DNA from: Streptosporangiaceae bacterium
Lineage (GTDB): Bacteria; Actinomycetota; Actinomycetes; Streptosporangiales; Streptosporangiaceae
NCBI GenBank assembly: GCA_030040475.1
Contig: JASHTQ010000570.1
Coordinates: 1-31,454, forward strand
DNA length: 31,454 nucleotides
Direction of reading: 5' to 3'
The position numbers and the translations under genes were made by a program. The first letter of the stretch is position 1; each line of letters begins with the position of its first letter. Below the pieces are notes generated by a model that was not told the origin of the DNA, ran no database searches, and saw only the letters and a list, made by a program, of their open reading frames with translations. Below, piece by piece: positions 1 through 7,836 of this stretch.

Positions 1-849
1 GCGGACCAGAACGACAACGCGATCATCAACTCGATCTCGTGCGTGACGGCCGTGACGTGTTACGCGGTCGACAGCGGCGGCAACGTGCTCGCATCCACGG
101 CGGAGAATTCCTGGCAGGTCGTGAACACCACCGACAGCGGCACCAACCTGACGGCGATCTCGTGCGCCTCGGCCGGGAACTGCGTCGCGGTCGACAATTC
201 GGGTCAGGCTCTCATGCTGGCCAACGGCAGCTGGAACGACCCGGTCACGATCGACTCCGGCAACCAGCTCAACGACGTGTCGTGCCCCACCACGACGTTC
301 TGCGTCGCGGTGGACAACGTCGGGCAGGGTTTCGTCTTCCGCGGATCGGATACCCGATGGTCGCGGGTCACGATCGACCCGAACCAAGACAGCCTGACGT
401 CGGTGTCGTGCCCTACCACCACGTTCTGCGTCGTCGTCGACAATACGGGCAACGAGTACACCTACCGCGCGGGCAAGTGGCGCGGCGGGAACCAGATCGA
501 CGGCTTCGGGAGCCTTACGCAGGTCTCGTGTTCCAGCGCGTCGTTCTGCATCGCGATTGACCAGAACGGCAATCCCGTGACGATGACGGGGGGCAACTGG
601 TCGGCCAAGACCGTTTCCTGGACGACGGAGGCCATCTCGTGCCCGGCGGACGGCTACTGCGTCGCGGTCGACGGCAGCGGGGGCGTCAGGTACTACCGGA
701 ACGGCGCGTGGTCAGGCGTGACCAAGATCGCCGGCAACGACGTCTTCAGCAGCATCAGCTGCGTGGCCAAGAACGCCTGCGTCGCGGTGGACCAGGACAA
801 CAACGTGATGTACTACGGGTCGACGCCGACGCCGACGCCGACAGGCTAG
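1..849 (+). CDS. Secreted-type repeat protein with paired cysteines (5' truncated)
   Basis: The frame is open from base 1, so the gene begins upstream and only the last 282 residues are visible. They consist of about seven repeats of roughly 40-45 residues. Each is centred on a motif like (I/V)SC-x6-CVAVD-x-x-GN, with two cysteines about seven residues apart, and followed by an aromatic/hydrophobic strand and a tryptophan-containing loop. This pattern suggests beta-propeller-like blades with one disulfide each, which would fit an exported location; the repeat type is common in actinomycete extracellular proteins, sometimes behind a kinase or peptidase domain. The N-terminal domain and any signal peptide lie outside the window, so the function is unknown. 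The C-terminus is a short PTPTPTG tail. The TAG stop interlocks with the stop of the convergent gene. Confidence 0.85.
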   Translation, partial: ADQNDNAIINSISCVTAVTCYAVDSGGNVLASTAENSWQVVNTTDSGTNLTAISCASAGNCVAVDNSGQALMLANGSWNDPVTIDSGNQLNDVSCPTTTFCVAVDNVGQGFVFRGSDTRWSRVTIDPNQDSLTSVSCPTTTFCVVVDNTGNEYTYRAGKWRGGNQIDGFGSLTQVSCSSASFCIAIDQNGNPVTMTGGNWSAKTVSWTTEAISCPADGYCVAVDGSGGVRYYRNGAWSGVTKIAGNDVFSSISCVAKNACVAVDQDNNVMYYGSTPTPTPTG

Positions 850-2021
850 GCGTCCGGCTGGCGCTCGGCGTAAGGCTGGCCCTCGGCGTCTGCGTTCTTG
901 CGGTCTGCTTCCTCGTCTTCGTCTTGGCCTTCGTCTTGGTCTTCGTCCTGGTCGGGGAGGGCGAGGCTGCGGGCGGCCTCGTTGGCCTGCTCGATGACGG
1001 CCTGCACCTCCAGCCGCATATGTTCTGTCACGTCAAGGTCGTCAGGCGTGTCTTCCGTGCGTGCGCGCAGCTCGAGGAGCAGATCGCCGATCTCCTTAAG
1101 CCGCTCTTTCTTCGCCTCCCGGCGCAGGACGGCGTCGGCCTCACCGAGGTCCGCCGCGACCGCCTCCAGCTTCGCGACGCGTTTCTCGATGCGGCGGGCA
1201 ACACGGGCGAGTTCGCGGTCCAGCCGGGTCACCCTGGCGGCGAAGTCGGCGTCGTCTCGTTCGGCCTGCAGCCGCTCTCGCACCTCGGAAAGGCGAGCGA
1301 GCGGTTCGGCGATCTGCCACAACCGCTGCGGCAGCGCGACCGCCACCTGTGCGGAGTCGATGCGCTGCTGCCTGACTACTTCGGACTCGCCGATCGCGTT
1401 CGCGGCGACGATCGCCCTTGACCAGACCGGCTTGTCCGCTTCGGCTATGTCCGTGCGCGGCAGCACGTAGCGGCGGTGATAGTAGGCCGCGGCATGGCGC
1501 GCGTACCAGTTGCCCGGGTCGCTGATCCGCACGCCCGCGGTCGGCTCGGTAACCAGCATCGTCCAGCCGGTGTCGCTGGCATCGACCACCGCCCGGGCGC
1601 AGGCGACGGTGGGTATCACGGTCAGGACCAGGAACACGACAACGAACGGGACGCTGCCGGCTGTCGCCGCTATGAGCGCCGCGCCCAGCATGATCACCGT
1701 GAAGATGGCCGAGTTCAGCACCTTCCTCGCGGTATCTGACATCACCCGCGGCGGGTGGGGTGCGGGAGGTGAGGGCTGCTTGAACGGGATCAGGCGCCCG
1801 GAACGCGGCACGTTGTAGTGCGGGACCGGCGCGCCGTAGCGCACGTCTGGCGTGCTGACTCGCCTGGCCGGGATATCCCGCTCGGGTCCTCGTGCGGGCG
1901 TGCCCCTGGCGGGCGTGCCCCTGGCGGCAAACCTGCTCTGAAGTGCGCGGCGGGCGGCCGGTGGCACGGCGGGGTCGAGCACGATAGCGTCGACGTCGAG
2001 CGCCTTGATATCGTCGACCAT
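846..2021 (-). CDS. Two-TM membrane protein with long coiled coil and acidic tail, unknown function
   Basis: This 391-residue protein matches no family I recognise. Residues 1-95 are Pro/Arg-rich and probably disordered, including a short ARGTP duplication. Two adjacent hydrophobic segments (about 103-121 and 124-142) form a likely membrane hairpin. Residues about 150-210 form a soluble segment, followed by a Leu/Glu/Arg-rich coiled coil (about 215-345) and a strongly acidic DQDE-rich tail. The ATG start is preceded on the minus strand by an AAGAGGTGA ribosome-binding site, which supports this start over the longer frame one reading frame away. A membrane anchor with a cytoplasmic coiled coil suggests a scaffold or structural role, but that is only inference. 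Confidence 0.8.
   Translation of the reverse strand: MVDDIKALDVDAIVLDPAVPPAARRALQSRFAARGTPARGTPARGPERDIPARRVSTPDVRYGAPVPHYNVPRSGRLIPFKQPSPPAPHPPRVMSDTARKVLNSAIFTVIMLGAALIAATAGSVPFVVVFLVLTVIPTVACARAVVDASDTGWTMLVTEPTAGVRISDPGNWYARHAAAYYHRRYVLPRTDIAEADKPVWSRAIVAANAIGESEVVRQQRIDSAQVAVALPQRLWQIAEPLARLSEVRERLQAERDDADFAARVTRLDRELARVARRIEKRVAKLEAVAADLGEADAVLRREAKKERLKEIGDLLLELRARTEDTPDDLDVTEHMRLEVQAVIEQANEAARSLALPDQDEDQDEGQDEDEEADRKNADAEGQPYAERQPDA
1896..1925. repeat. 15-bp direct repeat, two copies, in coding sequence
   Basis: Two perfect back-to-back copies of gggcgtgcccctggc lie inside the minus-strand membrane-protein gene. Fifteen is a multiple of three, so the duplication adds five residues (ARGTP) to the disordered N-terminus without a frameshift. 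Confidence 0.85.
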
Positions 2022-2512
2022 GCTCGAACACTCACCTCTTGGCAGCTGATCCGCTGGGAACGACCGGGGGTACAGCAGGCTCGTGATGCTGCCTTCTAGG
2101 ATGACATGTCTGGGGTGTTCGTCACTGTTGTGACCGAAATAAGTGATCCTGACGGCGCGATTGATTCGGTAGGGAAGGAACGCGACTCACCGGGTTTCCG
2201 GTGTGGCGCGGGTCCGGGATGCGATCCGGTTCCCTTGCGCTGCGGCCGGGTGGCGTCCGCCGGCCCTGCCGCCCCTGTAGCCCCTGCGGTCACTCGGTCA
2301 CCAGGCCCGGCCGCAACGATGTAAGGGTGTAGCGGTTGTAACCGCCACGATGTAAGGATGTGGCGGTCGGGACAGGGTCGGCGGGCAGGACCGCGGAGAC
2401 GGCCGGAGCGCCGGATGGGACGTGAACGGGGACGAACCGGGCATCTTGACCCGGCCTGCGACCCGCGAACGCGGCACGCCGGAGACCCGGCTTATCCCGG
2501 AGTGCTTACCCG
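2022..2512. other. 491-bp intergenic region between divergent genes
   Basis: No convincing gene is seen; the short open frames here have no ribosome-binding sites and poor codon pattern. The region must carry the promoters for the minus-strand membrane protein and the plus-strand histidine phosphatase. The one structured element is the repeat pair at 2316-2369. I could not pick a convincing -35/-10 pair. Confidence 0.6.
2316..2369. promoter_or_regulatory. 23-bp direct repeat pair with embedded palindrome
   Basis: Two near-identical 23-bp copies begin acgatgtaagg and end gcggt(t/c)g, at 2316-2338 and 2347-2369. They differ at three positions and start 31 bp apart, about three helical turns. 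The end of the first copy and the spacer form a perfect palindrome, GCGGTTGTAACCGC (2332-2345). The element is about 145 bp upstream of the histidine phosphatase start. An operator for a dimeric regulator is plausible but unproven. Confidence 0.45.
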
Positions 2513-3154
2513 ATGACAACGATTTACCTTGTCCAGCACGGCGAGAAGGAGCGGTTGCCTGGCGATCCCGGGCTGACGGCACTGGGCAGACGTCAGGCAG
2601 CGGATACCGCCCGATGGCTGCAAGGCAGGGGGCTGCACGCGCTCTACAGCAGCCCGCTACGACGAGCACGGGAGACGGCCGAGGCCATCAGCCATGCCAC
2701 CGGGCTGGGCGTGCGGGTGGACGGCCGCCTTCGTGAGCGCATGAACTGGGACGGCGCTCAGGCCTTCGACGCCTTCCTTGCGGACTGGGATCGCGCTACG
2801 AAAGACCGGGACCTCGTGCTCGGCAACGGCGAATCCTCCCGGTCGGCGGGAGAACGCCTGCGGGTCTTCCTCGGCGGTCTGTCCGGCGTAAGCGGCCCGG
2901 TCGCCGCGGTAAGCCACGGTGGAGTGACCATTGATCTGTTGCGGAGCCTGGTTGGCGACGACGCGCTACCCCCGGGCCTGGTGGGCGAGGGAATTCCGGC
3001 ATGTGCCATCACGACCCTGGATGACCTTCGTGTTACGGGTATCGCGGCCACCGGGCACCTCGGCTCGCGAGTACGCCGCTGGCCCCGAACTAGGCGTCCA
3101 TTACTCGCCAGAAGTCGAAATATCTGGCGTCTAGCCTGGCGGGGTGAGTGGTGA
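2513..3154 (+). CDS. Histidine phosphatase family protein (phosphoglycerate mutase-like)
   Basis: This 213-residue protein has the histidine phosphatase fold. It starts YLVQHGEKE (catalytic His9), continues with LTALGRRQA and LYSSPLRRARETAEAI, and carries the second histidine in AVSHGGV. Members form a phospho-histidine intermediate and hydrolyse or transfer phosphate on small metabolites or proteins; the substrate cannot be read here. The usual RHG triad is QHG, so one phosphate-binding arginine is replaced by glutamine. The ATG follows a GGAG about 11 nt upstream. The last 11 bp overlap the start of the EamA transporter gene, which indicates co-transcription and translational coupling. The Arg/Trp-rich C-terminus after about residue 185 looks unlike the fold and may be a loose extension. 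Confidence 0.85.
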   Translation: MTTIYLVQHGEKERLPGDPGLTALGRRQAADTARWLQGRGLHALYSSPLRRARETAEAISHATGLGVRVDGRLRERMNWDGAQAFDAFLADWDRATKDRDLVLGNGESSRSAGERLRVFLGGLSGVSGPVAAVSHGGVTIDLLRSLVGDDALPPGLVGEGIPACAITTLDDLRVTGIAATGHLGSRVRRWPRTRRPLLARSRNIWRLAWRGEW

Positions 3155-4097
3155 GGATCGCGCTGTCGGCGCGGCAGCGATAACCGTAGTGCTGTGGGCC
3201 TCGGCCTTCGTCGCCATCCGCAGCGCAGGCGGGCACTTTGCGCCGGGCGCGCTCGCGCTGGGGCGCCTGCTGGTGGCCTCGCTCGCCTTCGGCGTGGTGT
3301 GGTTGCTCAGCGGCGGTGGCTGGCCAGCGCGGGCGGCCTGGCCCGGGATCCTCGGCTCGGGGCTGCTCTGGTTCGGGCTGTACATGATCACGCTCAACTG
3401 GGGCGAGCGTGACGTCGACGCCGGCACCGCCTCGATGCTCGTCAATATCGGCCCGATTCTACTGGCGCTGCTTGGCGGCTGGCTGCTGCACGAGGGATTC
3501 CCGCGCCGGCTGGCCGCCGGGATGGCCGTGTCGTTCGGCGGCGTCGTCGTGGTCGGCGTCTCGGAGTCGAGCGGCGGTCGTACCTCGGTCATCGGCGTGG
3601 TTCTGTGCCTGGTCGCGGCCGTCGGCTACGCGGCCGGGGTGGTGTGCCAGAAGCTGGCCCTGCGCCATGCCTCGGCCGTCCAGGTCACCGCGTTCGGATG
3701 CTTCACAGGTATGGCGGCATGTCTTCCGTTCGCCGGCCAGTTCCTGTCCCAGCTCGGCCAGGCGCCGGTCAGCGCCACGCTTGAAGTGGTCTACCTGGGT
3801 CTGTTCCCGACCACTCTGGGCTTCACCACCTGGGCCTACGCGCTCGCCCGCACCACCTCAGGGAAGATGGGCGCCACCATCTACGCAGTGCCGATGCTCG
3901 TCATCATCATGTCGTGGCTCGTCCTTGGCCAGGTTCCCCGCTGGCTCGCCGTCGCCGGAGGAGCCGTCTGCCTGGCCGGAGTCGCCGTATCGCGTTCCCG
4001 CTCACGAGCCGACCGGAAGGCTCCATCCCAGCGAGCGGGGGCGACGCCGATACCTGACGCCGTCGACGCTGGCCGGGGAAACGGCAGTGCCGATTAG
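3144..4097 (+). CDS. EamA/DMT-superfamily transporter
   Basis: This 317-residue integral membrane protein has about ten hydrophobic helices arranged as two EamA repeats (about residues 5-135 and 148-285). Features include WASAFVAIRSAGGHF near the N-terminus, a conserved P-containing helix-9 region (LFPTTLGFTTWAYAL) and a polar C-terminal tail. DMT proteins usually export metabolites, amino acids or drugs across the cytoplasmic membrane; the substrate is unknown. The GTG start at 3144 lies inside the 3' end of the histidine phosphatase gene. The stop codon lies in the first unit of the 15-bp tandem array shared with the convergent LCP gene. Confidence 0.88.
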   Translation: MSGEDRAVGAAAITVVLWASAFVAIRSAGGHFAPGALALGRLLVASLAFGVVWLLSGGGWPARAAWPGILGSGLLWFGLYMITLNWGERDVDAGTASMLVNIGPILLALLGGWLLHEGFPRRLAAGMAVSFGGVVVVGVSESSGGRTSVIGVVLCLVAAVGYAAGVVCQKLALRHASAVQVTAFGCFTGMAACLPFAGQFLSQLGQAPVSATLEVVYLGLFPTTLGFTTWAYALARTTSGKMGATIYAVPMLVIIMSWLVLGQVPRWLAVAGGAVCLAGVAVSRSRSRADRKAPSQRAGATPIPDAVDAGRGNGSAD

Positions 4098-4150
4098 TAC
4101 GGGGCCGATTAGTACGGGGCCGATTAGTACGGGGCCGATTAGTACGGGCA
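4091..4150. repeat. Perfect 15-bp tandem array, four copies, spanning two convergent stop codons
   Basis: The unit cgattagtacggggc is repeated at 4091, 4106, 4121 and 4136; only the last base of the fourth copy differs. The first unit contains the TAG stop of the plus-strand EamA gene, and the last contains the TAA stop and final codons of the minus-strand LCP gene. Because the unit is 15 bp, every copy presents TAG in the EamA frame and TAA in the LCP frame. This has the form of a minisatellite (VNTR) that can change copy number without altering either protein. Confidence 0.95.
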
Positions 4151-5932
4151 GGTCGTGAGGCCGTACTGCGGGTTCGGGTTCGAGGTACCGCCGGTCGTCT
4201 TCTTCTTTTTCTTTCCTGAGCCCGATCCGGACGACGAGCCGGGTGAGGCGGACGAGCCGCTAGGTCGGGGCGACACGGATGGGGAAGGCGTGGCCTGCGC
4301 CTGCGAGTAGGCGGGCACATCGGACTGCGAGCCGGCGGTGGCGGCGGCCTGTACGTTCGCCGGGACGGACTGGTTGTTCTGCTCCGCGGCGGTGACGTAG
4401 TCCGTGGCGCTGACGCTATCCGCGCCGAGCATCTCCAGGCCCGGCGCCTGCGCGGTGACCTGGGAGCCGAGCAGCACCTCCACGTGGCCGGCCGGCAGCG
4501 ACGACAGGGACGTGGCGGACTGCACGCCCATGACGTTGGCGATCACCTTCGCGTTCGCCTCCGTGGCGCTGCCCGCGCCGTAGAAGACCTCGGCGTCGCC
4601 CTGGACCGGCTGCGACTGGGAGGATGCGTCCTCAACGGCGCCGGCCTTGTAGCCCATCGCGACGAGATCCTGCGAGACATCCGCGGCCAGACCGTTGGTC
4701 CCGCTGCCGTTGTAGACGTCCACGGTCACCGCCGGGGCTGTCGGGAGGATCAGCGAGGACCCGTAGAACGCCTTGTTGACCTGCTCCTGGATCTGCGGCA
4801 CGTCGATGTAGTCCGCGCTCTGCGCGCCGGGGTAGCCGGGGATGGTGACGTTGTTCGTCGATATCTCGGGCAGCGTGGTGAAGTGCAGGTTGCTACTGGA
4901 CAGCGCGCGTATGTCCTGAGCAAACTCGATCAGGTTCCAGCCGCTGTCGTACATGAGGTAGCTCTTCGCGTTGCTCAGCAGGGCGGGGATCGCGCCGAGG
5001 TCGCTCAGCACGCCGCCGTTCTCCAGCTTCCACAGGAGGTACTCGATGGCCGCCTGCTGCCGGGCGGTGCGGCCGATGTCGACCCCGGGCAGGGTGTCGC
5101 GCGACCGGACGTAGGCCAAGGACTGCGCCGCCGACAGGTGCAGGTACTGCTTGCCGCCCTTCTTCGAGTCGTAGCCGTCCTTGTAGGCGTTGAACCCCGA
5201 GTTATCTGTGCCGGTGAGCGGATCGTAGTCGGTCAGGTTCGCCCCGGCGGCCAGGCCGTCCTGGGCGGGAGCCGGCTGGATGCAGATCTCCAGTCCGCCG
5301 AACTGCTGGGCAAGCTCGTAGAAGCCGATGATGTTGGACTCGATGAAGTGGTCGATGTGGACGCCGGTGACCGACTCGACGGTCTGGACCTCGAACAGTT
5401 GGCCCGCCTGATTGGCGGCCAGGTACCGCTGGTCCTGGGTCATGTTGGAGCCGTCGGTCTGCTGGAGCGACTCGTCGTAGGCGTACGCGTAGGCGGCGTC
5501 GATCTTGCCCTCGGTGAGCCCGTCCAAGGTGGCGTGCGGGTAGTTGACGACGTCGTCGCGAGGGACCGAGAAGCCGACCGCCCTGCGGCCGCCGGCGAAG
5601 ACGTGGATGAGGATCAGCGTGTCGGTGTCCTGTGACCCCTCAAGGCCGGCCGCGACCGCCGACTCGCTGCCGGAGTGCGTCTCCGTCAACTGCTTAACCG
5701 ACAGGTCCTGCCCCTGAAACGTGGTCCGGCTCTCCAGCCCCATCACCAGGATGTTGACCGCCCCGGCGGTCGGAGCGGCGCTGCCGAGCGCGGCGCCGTA
5801 GCCGAGCGCGTCGGTCAGGCCGACGACCTCGTGAAGGTAGCCAGACACGACGAGGGTGACGGCGGCGGCCACGCACGCGACCGCGTATCCGACCTTGCCC
5901 ACCGTGATCGGGCCGAGCCTCGAACCGCGCAC
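4139..5932 (-). CDS. LytR-CpsA-Psr (LCP) family cell-wall ligase with LytR_C domain
   Basis: This 597-residue protein has one N-terminal TM helix (about 13-33). The extracytoplasmic LCP catalytic domain (about 58-330) shows NILVMGLESRT, the acidic DTDT motif at 102-105, SVPRDD at 122-127 and the Arg-rich segment YVRSRDTLPGVDIGRTARQQ. A LytR_C domain (about 400-490) begins VDVYNGSGTNG. The C-terminus is a Ser/Pro/Gly-rich tail with five consecutive lysines and ends in CPY. LCP enzymes transfer undecaprenyl-linked polymers, such as teichoic acid-like or galactan chains, onto peptidoglycan on the outer face of the membrane. The GTG start follows a strong GGAGGAG site. The final codons are embedded in the tandem array shared with the EamA gene. 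Confidence 0.93.
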   Translation of the reverse strand: MRGSRLGPITVGKVGYAVACVAAAVTLVVSGYLHEVVGLTDALGYGAALGSAAPTAGAVNILVMGLESRTTFQGQDLSVKQLTETHSGSESAVAAGLEGSQDTDTLILIHVFAGGRRAVGFSVPRDDVVNYPHATLDGLTEGKIDAAYAYAYDESLQQTDGSNMTQDQRYLAANQAGQLFEVQTVESVTGVHIDHFIESNIIGFYELAQQFGGLEICIQPAPAQDGLAAGANLTDYDPLTGTDNSGFNAYKDGYDSKKGGKQYLHLSAAQSLAYVRSRDTLPGVDIGRTARQQAAIEYLLWKLENGGVLSDLGAIPALLSNAKSYLMYDSGWNLIEFAQDIRALSSSNLHFTTLPEISTNNVTIPGYPGAQSADYIDVPQIQEQVNKAFYGSSLILPTAPAVTVDVYNGSGTNGLAADVSQDLVAMGYKAGAVEDASSQSQPVQGDAEVFYGAGSATEANAKVIANVMGVQSATSLSSLPAGHVEVLLGSQVTAQAPGLEMLGADSVSATDYVTAAEQNNQSVPANVQAAATAGSQSDVPAYSQAQATPSPSVSPRPSGSSASPGSSSGSGSGKKKKKTTGGTSNPNPQYGLTTCPY

Positions 5933-6022
5933 GCCCAGACTCCTCCACCTCGATCTCAGCCAGAATCTATGTCAACTCGGGCAGATACTAGCCTCGCGGA
6001 GAGGCTGAGGTGAGCATTCGAA

Positions 6023-6039
6023 GCCGAGCCGGCCTCGGC
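6023..6039 (-). terminator. Hairpin just downstream of the CWB2-like gene
   Basis: GCCGAG-CCGGC-CTCGGC forms a six-pair stem with a five-base loop, about 20 bp past the stop of the gene ending at 6060. There is no clear T-tract, as is common in actinomycete terminators. It separates that gene from the LCP gene downstream on the same strand. Confidence 0.4.
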
Positions 6040-6059
6040 GTGGCTGCCTAGCGAGACGG

Positions 6060-7451
6060 CTACCCGGTCGTGGTCGGCGCAGGAGAGGCCGCCGTGGTCG
6101 GTGCAGGAGAGGCCCCGGCGATCAGTTCGATGTCCGCGACCGGCACCAATACGAACTGGCACGTTACCGGCGCCGTCGGGTCTTCCGCTCGGGTAATCGT
6201 CGCGTCATCGAGCCGCAGAAGTGCGTCAATGAGGGCGGCAGCGGCGTCTTTGCCCTTCTTCGCATCGGAGGAGTACCACTTGCCCTCGGTACCAACGATC
6301 TTCGTTCCGGAACGCAGCCAGACGGTAACTTCTAGCATCTGACTGGGGTCGGTTCGTTTCTCATCCAAGGCGCGATGCCAGAGTCCTGCCGGGGTCGGTT
6401 CCGGAGGCGGGAAAATTTTGTGAATAGTCGCCACGATGAAGCTCCACGCTTGTTGTCGTCGCCGGTTGAGTACGGATGGTTGTCGCCGGATGAATGGGAC
6501 CAGCCGGGCGGGTTTGGATCTAGGTGTGGGTTCTATTACTTCGTGCGCAAGCCTTCGCCCTGCTCCGGCCGATGCTCCCAAACCGAACAGCGCCAACAGG
6601 GCGGACATGACGGGTCCCACCGATCCCAGGTTGGCTTGTATCTGGGCAAGCAGGCCCTGCCGGTCGGTGGATGTCAGTAGCTGGCGGAGCAGGGCACGCG
6701 TGTCCTCGGGAATTGTCATCGTCTGGCCCAAGACGACGCCGCCCGTGACCTCCTCGGCCTGGTCTTCGAGCTGGCCTTCCAATGTGGGGTCGGCCTCAAG
6801 GTAGCGGGGCACGATGACCAGGGAGACCTGGTGATACAGGGTCGTCATATGTGCGGCGAGTGCCATCCCGACGGCGACGTCGGGAGCAAACCCTGGCCCG
6901 AAAGCGGCCACGAAGACGACCTCGGAGGCCAGCTTCTGCCGGGTCGGGATCGTGGGCTCGCTCGAGGGAAGCGCGACCAGTGAGTAGGGTCCGGGAAGTG
7001 TCGACAACCCGTCAATATCGGCCCGACGCTTCAGGCACTGGTTTACCTGCTTTCCGTTCTTGATGACGAGCGGCGCGATATGCCATGCGCTTATCGTCTC
7101 GCCGACCAGTCGTTCTCGCTTAGGATTCTCCGAGGTGAAGAGCAGGGGCGCATCATGTTCCATGGCACATTGAGCCGCTCCCAACATGAGCGGCTCAGAC
7201 GCCGTGGCCGGCGTCTCGACGACGAACTTCGGCATGACCCAGAAGAGGGAGGCATCCACGGCGGTCTCTACATTTGTCTGGCCGCCGACACGGGTGAAGG
7301 GAGCGGCGACCGGCCCAGGGTGCCAGACTTCCACCAGCAAGAAGATCCCTGCTGCCAGCACGCCAAGCGCGGCGATGAGAGTGATGATGTCAATCCAGAG
7401 AGCAACTGGGGACCTGCCCTCCGGCTTGTCGCCGGATCCCTCAGCCGTCAC
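6060..7451 (-). CDS. Membrane-anchored protein with a cell-wall-binding-repeat-2-like segment
   Basis: With the GTG start at 7451 the protein is 463 residues. One TM helix lies near residues 16-42 (ALWIDIITLIAALGVLAAG). It is followed by RVGGQTNVETAVDASL and then VVETPATASEPLMLGAA and APLLFTSENP. That order resembles one cell-wall-binding repeat 2 (R-x-G-x-x-R/N-x-x-ETA, then an 'available/placed' strand, then 'aPiLLT'); this is a by-eye match, not a search result. A second weak hydrophobic stretch (VMSALLALFGLGASAGAG) precedes a basic linker and a soluble C-terminal domain of about 110 residues. The tail is a PAPTT repeat. A TTG at 7505 would add 18 residues, but the GTG has a G-rich stretch at ribosome-binding distance and is preferred. 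Function unknown. Confidence 0.75.
   Translation of the reverse strand: MTAEGSGDKPEGRSPVALWIDIITLIAALGVLAAGIFLLVEVWHPGPVAAPFTRVGGQTNVETAVDASLFWVMPKFVVETPATASEPLMLGAAQCAMEHDAPLLFTSENPKRERLVGETISAWHIAPLVIKNGKQVNQCLKRRADIDGLSTLPGPYSLVALPSSEPTIPTRQKLASEVVFVAAFGPGFAPDVAVGMALAAHMTTLYHQVSLVIVPRYLEADPTLEGQLEDQAEEVTGGVVLGQTMTIPEDTRALLRQLLTSTDRQGLLAQIQANLGSVGPVMSALLALFGLGASAGAGRRLAHEVIEPTPRSKPARLVPFIRRQPSVLNRRRQQAWSFIVATIHKIFPPPEPTPAGLWHRALDEKRTDPSQMLEVTVWLRSGTKIVGTEGKWYSSDAKKGKDAAAALIDALLRLDDATITRAEDPTAPVTCQFVLVPVADIELIAGASPAPTTAASPAPTTTG
6070..6117. repeat. 24-bp imperfect tandem duplication encoding the C-terminal PAPTT repeat
   Basis: The stretch gtggtcggcgcaggagaggc is repeated 24 bp downstream with one C/T difference. 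It duplicates eight residues (ASPAPTTA-like) at the C-terminus of the minus-strand gene. Confidence 0.7.
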
Positions 7452-7836
7452 GCCCTGACCCCCCGGGTACCGCGCTGCGGGGCCGTCGCGACCTCGCTCG
7501 CGCAATTACCCCATCGTGCCTGCCTGGTTCCGGTAACAGGTCCTAACTATCGAGTATCGGGCTTCGCCGCGCAAGCCACGCCTGCAAGAAAACCAAGAAT
7601 CCCTAACGGGCCAAAGATGAAATTGGACAGCGCCGCGCGGCGCGGAGTTGCCCGAGCCGAGGCCGAGCCGCAAAGCGATCGCAGGACGAGCCCTGGCGAG
7701 TGACCGCCAGGCAGGGTGAAAGCCGCAAGTGCTCACCCCGTGGCGTGTAGTACACGGGCGCCGATCTCCGGCGGTCACTGCGAGCGTTTCCCGGTCCCAT
7801 TTTAAATGCAGACGGCAGGTCCAAGGATTATCCGCA
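7452..7836. other. 385-bp intergenic region with hairpins
   Basis: No credible gene is seen. The region lies between two minus-strand genes and should hold the terminator of the prolyl oligopeptidase and the promoter of the membrane-anchored protein. Visible structures are a seven-pair hairpin CCTGGCG-AGTGAC-CGCCAGG at 7692-7711 (possible terminator), a GGGTGA...TCACCC pair near 7714-7738, and the palindrome CGCCGCGCGGCG near 7631-7642. A TTTTAAAT patch near 7800 is AT-rich against its surroundings. Confidence 0.5.

Noticed and set aside
4091..4150. CRISPR array
   Set aside because: The units are directly adjacent with no spacers, so this is a tandem repeat.
4484..5635. Long plus-strand open frame opposite the LCP gene (383 codons)
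   Set aside because: It is a shadow of GC-biased codon use: composition is Arg/Val/Asp/Leu-rich without any fold signal, and the minus-strand LCP protein has clear domains over the same bases.
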